A program made the position numbers and the translations under genes. This document shows, piece by piece, positions 9,743 to 20,164 of a stretch of 64,000 nt of DNA. Numbering within the stretch: position 1 is the stretch's first letter; each line of letters opens with the position of its first letter. Where the stretch lies: the NCBI GenBank assembly GCA_033239005.1, contig BSQZ01000079.1, positions 1,651,501-1,715,500 on the forward strand. The letters run 5' to 3'. The DNA is from Lamellibrachia satsuma. Lineage: Eukaryota; Annelida; Polychaeta; Sabellida; Siboglinidae. Below the pieces are notes generated by a model. The model was not told the origin of the DNA. It searched no databases and was given only the letters and a program-made list of their open reading frames with translations.

Positions 9743-12400
9743 ATTTAACAAGATTTAACAAGACTGCCATCCCAAACAACAAGTTCCAGATGGCAAGTGG
9801 ACAAGGAATGGCTTATCGAGAGTCCAACAATTTTCTCATCTATGTGTAGCCTGCCCTTATCAGATATATGTCAATTCTATTTTTAAACATATTCATACTA
9901 CTAGCATTAACACAATCATTTGGCATTTTGTTCCATTCATTTATCACCCTTTGTGAGAAAGAGTACTTTCTCATGTCCAACCTACACTGCTCCTTAACTA
10001 ATGTTGCTTTGTGTCCTCTGGTTCTACTGCCTTCTTTAAGTTTGAAGAACATATTCCTATCAACATCCTCATAACCGTTCACTATTTTAAACACGTCTAT
10101 TTGGTCTCCTCTTAGTCTCCTGGTCTCTAGTGTTGTCAAACAACATTGTAATAAGCGACTTTCGTAACTAAGGTCTCTCAAATCTGGAATCATTTTAGTT
10201 GCTCTTCGTTGTATTCTTTCTAGCTTGTCTATGTCCTTTTTAAGATAATGCCTCTTTGCTTGAATTACAATATTCCAAATGTGGTCTAACTATTGTTTTG
10301 TACAGGGGCACAATTAGCTGTTTCTCCTTATACATGATAGTTCTCCTAATTAGCCCTAGAATTTGATTTCCTTTCGAAGCAGCAATCCCACATTGCTCTG
10401 AAACTTTCATATCAGCACTAAAAGTTACTCCTAAGTCCTTTTCTTGTGTGGTTCTACCTAGTACAGCATCCCTCATTTTATATTCTTCGTCCATGTTTCC
10501 ATGTCCTATGTGTATACATTTACACTTCCCAAAATTTAATAACATTTACCATTTTTCAGACCATTTAACTAATTTATCTAAACTTTGTTTATCTGTATCA
10601 TTAGTAACCTTTCTGAATACTTTTGTGTCATCTGCAAATTTGAGTACTTTGCTAGATATGTCATCTTCCAAATCATTTATATATATTAAAAACAGTATAG
10701 GGCCTAATACTGATCCATGTGGTACCCCACTCAAAACAGATTTCCAGTTTGAAATCTCACCATCTACTATTACTCTCTGTCTTCTGTGTGTAAGCCACTT
10801 TTCTATCCAGTTGATTACATCATTACCTATACCATGGGCTTTTAGTTTAAGTAACAATCTTTGATGTGGGACTTTATTGAAAGTTTTCTGAAAATCTAAG
10901 TAGACAACATCCACTGGTGACCCGTCATCTACTCACTTAGTAATTTCTTCCAAAAAACATAACAGATTGGTTAGACATGACCTAGCTTTTAGGAACCCAT
11001 GTTGAGATGTATTTATTAATTTATGTTTTACAAGGAATTCCACCATGTGGTCTCTAATTAATGTTTCGAGTAATTTACATACAACTGATGTTAAACTCAC
11101 TGGTCTGTAATTTTCTGGCTTGTTCCTTGATCCCTTCTTAAATAGAGGCGTAATGTTTGCTTCTTTCCATTCTGAAGGAACTATTCCTTCTTCTAGAGAC
11201 ATTGTTAACAAATTTTGCAAGTGGTGTACTAATTTGCTGAACAATTTCCTTAAGCAGTTTTGGTGGTATCCCATCTACTCCAGGTGATTTATTATCTTTC
11301 ATCTTCTTAATTTTCTTTGCTATCATTTCAGGAGTTACAAATAACTGCCCTAAATGTTCTGATTTATTGCTTTCAAATTTAGTAAATGGAACTGGAAGTG
11401 AGCTGATATCTTCTGTGGTAAAACCTGAGCTGAAATACTCATTCAGGACCTCTGCCATTTCAATTTCATATTTTAGAATATTCCAACATTAAATTGCGGT
11501 CTTATTCATCAGCATGTTACTCCAATCTAGCTTTGCTAAGTATTTTCTCATATCTTTATAGTTACCTTTGTGGAAGTTTCTCCTATACGTTTTTTTTATT
11601 TTTACTTTCTGATTTTACATTGATGTCAAAATGTATTTGATTGTGGTCACTGTTACCCAATGGTTCATGTATTTTTACATTGTCCACTAATTCTTTTTGT
11701 GATGATAAAACTATATCTAATACATTTTTTCCCCTGGTTGGTTCTAGCACGTGCTGAGTAAGGAAGCTCTCCTGAATTAAAAATATAAATTGTTGGTCCT
11801 CACCCCCGTACTCTCTAGAGATTTCCATTGTACATGTCCACGGTTAAAATCTCCCATTATGATACATTCCCCTTTACTAACTTCCTTTATAGCATTTTGT
11901 GTTATCTTCTTCGTTTATATTTGGACCTCGGTAAACTAATCCAATAATTAATTTTGAATTTCCTAAAACTATTTTGCACCAAACAGCTTCATTGTAATCT
12001 GCTTCCCTTTCTAATTTTATTTCATAAGCCTGAATAGATTCTTTAACATATGAAATAATTCCCCCTTCCCTTCTTCCTATTCGATCTCTCCTAAACATTA
12101 CGTATCCTGTCAATCCTAATTCAGCATCTGTTATGTCTGTGTTGGCCCATGATTTGGTAATACCAATTATGTGGGGGTCAATATCTTCTACCGTAATGTT
12201 TAATTCGTTTTTCTTATTTACTATACTCCTAGCATTTAAACACACGCATCTATAACCTGCTTCAGACATGTTTTCGGACATTCTGTTATTGGTTTATCTG
12301 TACTAGTGGCCTTTTGTCCTGCTTGAGGCATCTCTAAGTAACCCCCCTGCACTTCTAGTTTAAATAGTGTTTACTACCAAAAATATTTTATATGCTACCC
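9743..12400 (-). mobile_element. CR1/jockey-like LINE, long copy, in intron 2
   Basis: Read on the minus strand, this element carries an endonuclease domain (about 12281-11590: 'CLNARSIVNKKNEL', 'GLTGYVMFRRDR', 'GNSDHNQIHFDI') and a reverse transcriptase (about 11460-9840). RT motifs are clear: 'NKSPGVDGIPPKLL', 'NYRPVSLTSVVCKLLE', motif A 'VVYLDFQKTFNKVPH', motif B 'GVPHGSVLGPILFLIYIND', and motif C 'LKFADDTKVF'. The 3' end carries two copies of a 10-bp tail repeat (ATTTAACAAG on the plus strand at 9743-9762). Several stops and shifts break the ORF into five pieces, so it is inactive, but of the copies in this window it is the only one with an intact FADD. The clade name is by motif resemblance. 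Confidence 0.85.
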
Positions 12401-12424
12401 ATGCCACTGTCTACTGCTGCTGAG

Positions 12425-14452
12425 AGTCCTGCTGTTGTAGTGGGTACTAGAGCCAGCATGTTGTAGTGGGTACTAGAGCCAGCATGTTGTAGTGGGTACT
12501 AGAGCCAGCATGTTGTAGTGGGTACTAGAGCCAGCATGTTGTAGTGGGTACTAGAGCCAGCATGATGTAGTGGGTACTAGAGTCATCATGTTGTAGTGGG
12601 TACTAGAGCCAGCCTGATGTAGTGGGTACTAGAGTCATCATGTTGTAGTGGGTACTAGAGCCAGCATGTTGTAGTGGATACTAGAGTCATCATGTTGTAG
12701 TGGGTACTAGAGCCAGCATGTTGTAGTGGATACTAGAGCCAACATGTTGTAGTGGATACTAGAGCCAGCATGTTGTAGTTGATACTAGAGCCAACATGTT
12801 GTAGTGGGTACTAGAGCCAGCATGTTGTAGTGGGTACTAGAGTCATCATGTTGTAGTGGGTACTAGAGCCAGCATGTTGTAGTGGGTACTAGAGTCATCA
12901 TGTTGTAGTGGGTACTAGAGCCAGCATGTTGTAGTGGATACTAGAGTCATCATGTTGTAGTGGGTACTAGAGCCAGCATGTTGTAGTGGGTACTAGAGTC
13001 ATCATGTTGTAGTGGGTACTAGAGCCAGCATGTTGTAGTGGGTACTAGAGTCATCATGTTGTAGTGGGTACTAGAGCCAGCATGTTGTAGTGGATACTAG
13101 AGCCAACATGTTGTAGTGGGTACTAGAGCCAGCATGTTGTAGTTGATACTAGAGCCAACATGTTGTAGGGGGTACTAGAGCCAGCATGTTGTAGTTGATA
13201 CTAGAGTCATCATGTTGTAGTGGGTACTAGAGCCAGCATGTTGTAGTGGGTACTAGAGTCATCATGTTGTAGTGGGTACTAGAGCCAGCATGTTGTAGTG
13301 GATACTAGAGTCATCATGTTGTAGTGGGTACTAGAGCCAGCATGTTGTAGTGGATACTAGAGTCATCATGTTGTAGTGGGTACTAGAGCCAGCATGTTGT
13401 AGTGGATACTAGAGTCATCATGTTGTAGTGGGTACTAGAGCCAGCATGTTGTAGTGGATACTAGAGCCAACATGTTGTAGTGGGTACTAGAGTCATCATG
13501 TTGTAGTGGATACTAGAGTCAACATGTTGTAGTGGGTACTAGAGCCAGCATGTTGTAGTGGGTACTAGAGTCATCATGTTGTAGTGGGTACTAGAGCCAC
13601 CATGTTGTAGTGGATACTAGAGTCATCATGTTGTAGTGGGTACTAGAGCCAGCATGTTGTAGTGGATACTAGAGTCATCATGTTGTAGTGGGTATTAGAG
13701 CCAGCATGTTGTAGTGGATACTAGAGCCAACATGTTGTAGTGGGTACTAGAGTCATCATGTTGTAGTGGGTACTAGAGCTAGCATGTTGTAGTGGGTACT
13801 AGAGCCAGCATGATGTAGTGGGTACTAGAGCCAACATGTTGTAGTGGGTACTAGAGTCATCATGATGTAGTGGGTACTAGAACTAGCATGTTGTAGTGGG
13901 TACTAGAGCTAGCATGTTGTAGTGGGTACTAGAGCCAGCATGATGTAGTGGGTACTAGAGCCAACATGTTGTAGTGGGTACTAGAGTCATCATGATGTAG
14001 TGGGTACTAGAACTAGCATGTTGTAGTGGGTACTAGAGCTAGCATGTTGTAGTGGGTACTAGAGTCATCATGTTGTAGTAGGTACTAAAGTCAGCATGTT
14101 GTAGAGTCATCATGTTGTAGTGGGTACTAGAGTCATCATGTTGTAGTGGATACTAGAGCCAGCATGTTGTAGTGGGTACTAGAGGCAGCATGATGTAGTG
14201 GGTATTAGAGTCATCATATTGTAGTAGGTACTAGAGCCAGCATGTTGTAGAGTCATCATGTTGTAGTTGGTACTAGAGCCAGCATGTTGTAGTGGGTACT
14301 AGAGGCAGCATGATGTAGTGGGTACTAGTGGCAGCATGTTGTAGTGGATACTACATAGCATGTTGTAGTGGATACTACATAGCATGTTGTAGTTGATACT
14401 ACATAGCATGTTGTAGTGGGTACTACATAGCATGTTGTAGTGGATGCTACAT
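12425..14452. repeat. 26-bp minisatellite, about 77 copies (intron 2)
   Basis: The unit contains TTGTAGTGGGTACTAGAGCC followed by AGCATG, with variants GGATACTAG, AGTCATCATG and AGCCAACATG that alternate in a patchwork. The array is about 2 kb and lies between two LINE copies in opposite orientation. The last units are degraded (TACATAGCATG). A related 26-bp array occurs at 27.5-28.0 kb. Confidence 0.95.
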
Positions 14453-14495
14453 AGGTTGAATGCTTTCCAGGGAGGTCGAGATGGTGTCGAAATAA
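14453..14495 (+). mobile_element. SINE fragment
   Basis: GAATGCTTTCCAGGGAGGT matches the body of the SINE at 31.8-32.15 kb (GAATGCTTCCCAGGGAAGT). Only about 40 bp remain at the junction between the minisatellite and LINE copy B. Confidence 0.45.
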
Positions 14496-16056
14496 AGACA
14501 TAAATCACCATGAGTGGATGGAATTCCTCTAAAACTACTAATGGAAACAATAGAACAAATCAGTATACCACTTGCAAGTGTGTTCAACCTGTCATTAAAA
14601 GAGGGAGTGGTTGCTATTGAATGAAAAGAAGCTAACATCATACCATAATTTTAAAAGGTTCAAGAAATAATCAGAGAATTACAAACCAGTGAGTTTAATG
14701 TCAGTGATTTGTAAATTATTAGAAAGGGTAATTAAACACCATATGGTGGACTTCCTTGATAGGCATAAATTATTAAATCCACCTCAACATGGATTAGTAA
14801 AATTGAGGTCATGCTTAACAAATATGTTATGTTTTTTTGAAGAAATCACTAAGTGGATAGCCAAGGGATCACCAGTAGATATTATATACTTAGATTATCA
14901 GAAAACTTTCAACAAAGTGCCACATCAAACACTATTACCTAAATTAAAAGCCCATGGTATCGGGGATGGCATAATTGACTGGATAAACAACAGCTGACTG
15001 ACAGAAGACAGTGTGTTGTAGTAGATGGGGAGGTTTCAGGCTGGAAATCAGGTTTGAGTGGGGTACCAGTATTAGGGCCTTTATTATTCTTAATATAAAT
15101 ATATTTCAATGACTTGGACGATAATATAACAAGCAACTTACTGAAATTTGTGGATAACAAGTGTTTAGAAAGGTTAAAAATGATGGTGATAGACAACATT
15201 TACAAAACGATCTAGACAAATTAGCTAAATGGTCTGAAAAATGGCAGATGTTATTACATTTTAGGAAATGTAAATGCATATATACAGGACGCGGGAACTT
15301 GGATGTAAACTATAAAATGGGAGATACTGTTCTAGGTACTACTGTAAAAGAAAAGGACTTAGGACTTACAATAAGTGCTGATATGAAAGTTTTAGAGCAA
15401 TGTGGTATTGCAGCTTCAAAGGGTAATGAAATTCTTCGGTTGAATAGAAGAAATATAACATGTAATTGTAAGGAAAAAAAGCTAATTATACCTCTTTATT
15501 AAGCAATAGTTAGACCTCATTTGGAATACTTTATACAAGCGTGGAGACCATATCGTAAGAAGCATATAGATATGCTTGAATAAATACAGAGGAGAGCAAC
15601 TAAAACGATTCCAGAACTGAGAGACCTTAGTTATGAAGAACGCCTAAAAGAATGTGGTTTAACAACCCTAGAGACAAGGCGGTTAAGAGGAGATAAATTG
15701 AAAATTTTTAATATTGAATGGGTATGAAAATATTGACTGAAATAGTTTTTCTTACTCAAGAAAGATAGTAGAACTACCAGGCAGAGGACATGAGTAACAT
15801 TAGCAAAGGATCAGTGTAGATTGGATATCATGAAGTACTCATTCTCACAGATGACAATAAATGAATGGAACAGATTATTATCTACAGATTGTGTAACTGC
15901 TAGCAGTGTTAAAGTGTTCACAAACAAGGTTGACACATATCTCAGGAGAGGGAGTTACACGTAGATGAAAAAATGTTGGATTCTCAATGGCTTCCTTGTC
16001 CACTTGCCATCTGGGTGTGTGCCTCGGATGACAATCTTATTAAATCTTGTTATATA
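14496..16056 (+). mobile_element. CR1/jockey-like LINE, 5'-truncated copy, in intron 2
   Basis: This plus-strand copy starts within the RT ('SGVDGIP'-equivalent text, near 14510) and runs to a degenerate tail of the same 10-bp repeat (AAATCTTGTT near 16045). Recognisable text includes 'LMSVICKLLERVIKHHM', 'VDIIYLDYQKTFNKVPH' and 'HGIGDGIIDWI'. At motif C the sequence reads 'LKFVDNK', so the catalytic Asp pair is lost. Several stops are present. It is the same family as the copies at 9.7, 24.3, 37.7, 50.3 and 54.4 kb. Confidence 0.85.
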
Positions 16057-16064
16057 TTTTAATT

Positions 16065-16130
16065 AATGAACAGGTCTGTAAAGTGTAAAGGACTGGATAC
16101 TGCAACCTATAAGAACATACCTTTTTCAGA
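16065..16130 (+). mobile_element. SINE 3' fragment
   Basis: GAACAGGTCTG...GGACTGGATACTGCAACCTATAAGAA resembles the 3' part of the tRNA-headed SINE at 31.84-32.15 kb (GCACTGGATACCGCATTATATAAGAA). Only the tail is present, directly after the LINE end. Confidence 0.5.
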
Positions 16131-16164
16131 GAAAAAGAGACTAATTGTGGAGGACCTTTAATTA

Positions 16165-16676
16165 CTAGATTATTTATCTGAGCATGTTTCTCACATTGTT
16201 TACCTGAGCATGTTCCTCACAATGTTTACCCGAGTTGTCTCTTTAGTTGATGGATTACTTACCTGAGCATGTTCCTCACATTGTCCCTTTAGTTGATGGA
16301 TTACTTACCTGAGCATGTTCCTCATGTTGTCCCTTTAGTTGATGGATTACTTATCTGAGCATGTTCCTAACATTGTCCCTTTAGTTGATGAATTACTTAC
16401 CTGAGCATGTTCCTCACATTGTCCCTTTAGTTGATGGATTACTTACCTGAGCATGTTCCTCATGTTGTCCCTTTAGTTGATGGATTACTTATCTGAGCAT
16501 GTTCCTCACATTGTCCCTTTAGTTGATGAATTACTTACCTGAGCATGTTCCTCATGTTGTCCCTTTAGTTGATGGATTACTTATCTGAGCATGTTCCTCA
16601 CATTGTCCCTTTAGTTGATGAATTACTTACCTGAGCATGTTCCTCACATTGTCCCTTTAGTTGATGAATTACTTAC
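16165..16676. repeat. 46-bp minisatellite that includes a copy of the exon 2 splice donor, about 11 copies
   Basis: On the minus strand each unit contains AATGTGAGGAACATGCTCAG followed by GTAAGTAA, which is the last 20 bases of exon 2 plus its donor with a few changes. The array starts at the true donor (16676) and runs about 500 bp into intron 2. Six units (near 16258, 16304, 16396, 16442, 16535 and 16627) keep a perfect CAG|GTAAG. Three (near 16350, 16488 and 16580) read CAGATAAG and have lost the GT. The leftmost partial copies are further decayed. Confidence 0.92.
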
Positions 16677-16793
16677 CTGAGCACGTTCCTCACGTTGCCG
16701 CCCGTCTCATCCTGTATCCGGGTGTGCAACATCAATGCGTCCTCCAGCTCCTCCACATCTCTCATCAAACTCACATTCTCCTCCTTTAGGCAT
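16677..16793 (-). CDS. SAM-kinase gene, exon 2: N-terminal coiled coil
   Basis: This 117-nt exon gives residues 13-52. It starts after ACATATGTTTCAG and ends GTGCTCAG|GTAAGTAA. Phase is 2 in and 2 out. The peptide 'CLKEENVSLMRDVEELEDAL' has heptad-like Leu/Val spacing, consistent with a coiled coil. The end of the exon encodes 'GGNVRNVLR', and this last stretch is the source of the 46-bp array in the following intron. Confidence 0.85.
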
Positions 16794-16926
16794 CTGAAAC
16801 ATATGCCACATTATGTAATATGTAATAATAACAAATTAATTAAAACATGACACATATATGCATTGTAAAATATTTATAAATAAATCTGAAAAAAATTTGT
16901 AATAGTAAATTAGCTCAAGTATGATG

Positions 16927-16929
<3 letters not shown>

Positions 16930-16986
<57 letters not shown>
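16930..16986. repeat. (AT)n microsatellite
   Basis: About 28 uninterrupted AT dinucleotides in intron 1. Confidence 0.95.
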
Positions 16987-16988
<2 letters not shown>

Positions 16989-17014
16989 TTACTCATCATG
17001 CTCTCGTGTTTGTT

Positions 17015-17375
17015 ACAGCATGAGATGAACACTCGGCCATGGCTCTCAGCACCACCGGTGGTTGTAGGATGTAATTACGCAGCCGCTAATACAGCGCTCA
17101 TCCTATTTTCAGCAAGTCCATGACAGGTTACAAATTTACCCCGGGCTATGTGAGATCTTTTTCTTCCCCTTGGACATACACTAGATAGAAGGGATCAATT
17201 GCTCTTAGTGTCTCATCCAAAAGACAGGCAAACTGGGGTGAACGAAACTGCCCAAGTTTCAAAATGGCAGCAAGTGGACTTGAACCCTGGACCATGGTCC
17301 CTGGACCCCTCAACTGACTGTCGACACTTTAACCACTGAGTTACCACTATACGAGCAACTGAATGACTGACATTT
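17015..17375 (-). mobile_element. tRNA-headed SINE, intron 1
   Basis: On the minus strand the head reads like a tRNA gene: a GTGGTAACTCAGTGGTTAAAG-type A box near 17340 and a GGTTCAAGTCC-like B box near 17280, followed by a CATTTTGAAACTTGGG linker and a body ending near 17015. The head and linker (CCATTTCAAAGCTTGG type) are shared with the SINEs at 23.9, 31.8, 40.6 and 53.8 kb, whereas the body differs, so at least two SINE families share one promoter module. Confidence 0.7.
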
Positions 17376-18108
17376 CTACACTTAGATGGTTTCAGCCCTA
17401 TCAAAATGAAGCACATAAATATGCTAAATCCTAGGTGCATACCTGTTCATTATTTTTTATTTATTGATGCAAAATCAGGTAGATTTAGAGGGAGTTCACC
17501 CGGCTTGTGCCCCCCTCCCCAAACTGGGATCATACAAACATTTAATCTTGAACTATATAATAATAGATAATCCTGCAGCAGTCTGGATCCGACGCATGGA
17601 GATCGAGCAGAGAAAAGCCATTAATCAAATGGGATAATTGAAATTGTGATTAGGAGAGGCTTAATATATACATTCACTGATTTAATTTGCTCAAAGTTGA
17701 ACACTGAACTTCCTAAGCCTTATAAGGCTAATTAATATCAACGCCTCGATCTGCCACTCGAAACGTAAGCATGGATATCCATGTAGTTCACCTGAAAAAA
17801 AAAGCTTTGCCTACTCAAAACTATGAACATGACTATCTTAGGGGCACTATGCCTATGTGTGGTTGCCTGTGGGCTATAATTAAAGGTATGTATGGTTAAT
17901 AATAATGCCATTAATATGCATTATAAAAATATGAACTGTTTTTCACCAGAACATAAGAATATCCACTGTCATGGCTGTGTGATAAACGCCAGAGATTAAT
18001 GACCGCTATGGCGTAGCACTAGGTCGTTAGCCTGATGCGACATGATACATTATATTCCAACGCTCAACTTAATTCTACTTTCCATCCTTGGCCTCGCATT
18101 TTCCTTAC
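17376..18108. other. Intron 1 of the SAM-kinase gene
   Basis: Unique sequence between the SINE and exon 1. No further exon is recognised. Confidence 0.6.
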
Positions 18109-18146
18109 CTTGGGTTGTTGAATCTTGGGTCGTTCGACCGAGCCAT
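18109..18146 (-). CDS. SAM-kinase gene, exon 1 with start codon
   Basis: The ATG is at 18146-18144 on the minus strand, with A at -3 and G at +4 (good Kozak context) and an in-frame TAG 12 bases upstream. The exon encodes MARSNDPRFNNP plus two bases and ends CCAAG|GTAAGG. Phase 2 out matches exon 2. The whole model (exons 1-7) is 38+117+1400+74+380+92+122 nt, 741 codons, with every junction in phase, which is the strongest evidence that this is a real gene. Protein: coiled coil, SAM, coiled coil, kinase. I cannot assign a symbol. Confidence 0.8.
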
Positions 18147-18149
18147 GAT

Positions 18150-18420
18150 TATTCGCTAATCATCATCGAAGATCGCTAGCAACAGGTTGACGCTCAAGCT
18201 AAATGAAGGTGTTTAAGACCGTCAGGAATCAGCGGCGACGGAGGCATCTCGTGCCCGCTCCTGTCATACCTGTAGCGGGGTTGTGACGTAGCACAGCGCG
18301 ACATCAACGCTAATTAATTTGCGGCGAAAACCTTCCCAAAACGTTTCCTTTTCGCGTAAATAGCTATGCGGGAACAGTTACTCTGTATTAAACACCACTA
18401 TGTAGCATTTTGTCACTTCG
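18150..18420 (-). promoter_or_regulatory. CpG-rich 5' region / likely promoter of the SAM-kinase gene
   Basis: Upstream of exon 1 the sequence is rich in CpG compared with the AT-rich surroundings (GCGGCGACGG, AGCGCGACATC, GCGGCGAAAAC). A TGACGTA (CRE-like) lies at 18284-18290. No TATA box is obvious. This fits a CpG-type promoter with the transcription start somewhere between 18.15 and 18.4 kb; the exact start is not visible. Confidence 0.5.
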
Positions 18421-18824
18421 TGATTTAACTCAGACGGTGTAAAAATAGATTCATTTTGTCTGAATTGTGTTTCCAATGTAAACATGCTAGCCGGCACTTG
18501 GCGAGTTAGCCAGAAAACTGACTGATGGATCCGCAGTCTTTGACCCGGTGGCTCGTGCCGCGAAGAAAATTATACGGAATCTGTTATGACGTTTTTGTAA
18601 ACAACATCTTTGACTTTGTTGGCGTCTACAACACAAACTTGGCTTCTTATACAAAATAAGACTCGAATATATTACAACACTCCACATATATTCTAGCCCT
18701 ATGTACCCATATTGGAAGTAATGATCCGTTGTACTTACATTTATCGGGCGTCAAATACTATCCGCTTGGTGTATCTGCGCATGCGGGTATTTTGAAGCAT
18801 GGGCGTTGTTAGTCTTAGAGTGTA
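18421..18824. other. Spacer upstream of the SAM-kinase gene
   Basis: Unique sequence with no recognisable gene, ending at the (CA)n array. Confidence 0.5.
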
Positions 18825-19905
<1,081 letters not shown>

Positions 19906-19907
19906 AA

Positions 19908-20116
<209 letters not shown>

Positions 20117-20164
20117 CTCTTCCATTATTCCCCGTGGTTGACACACTCTGTTGTAGTTCATTGT

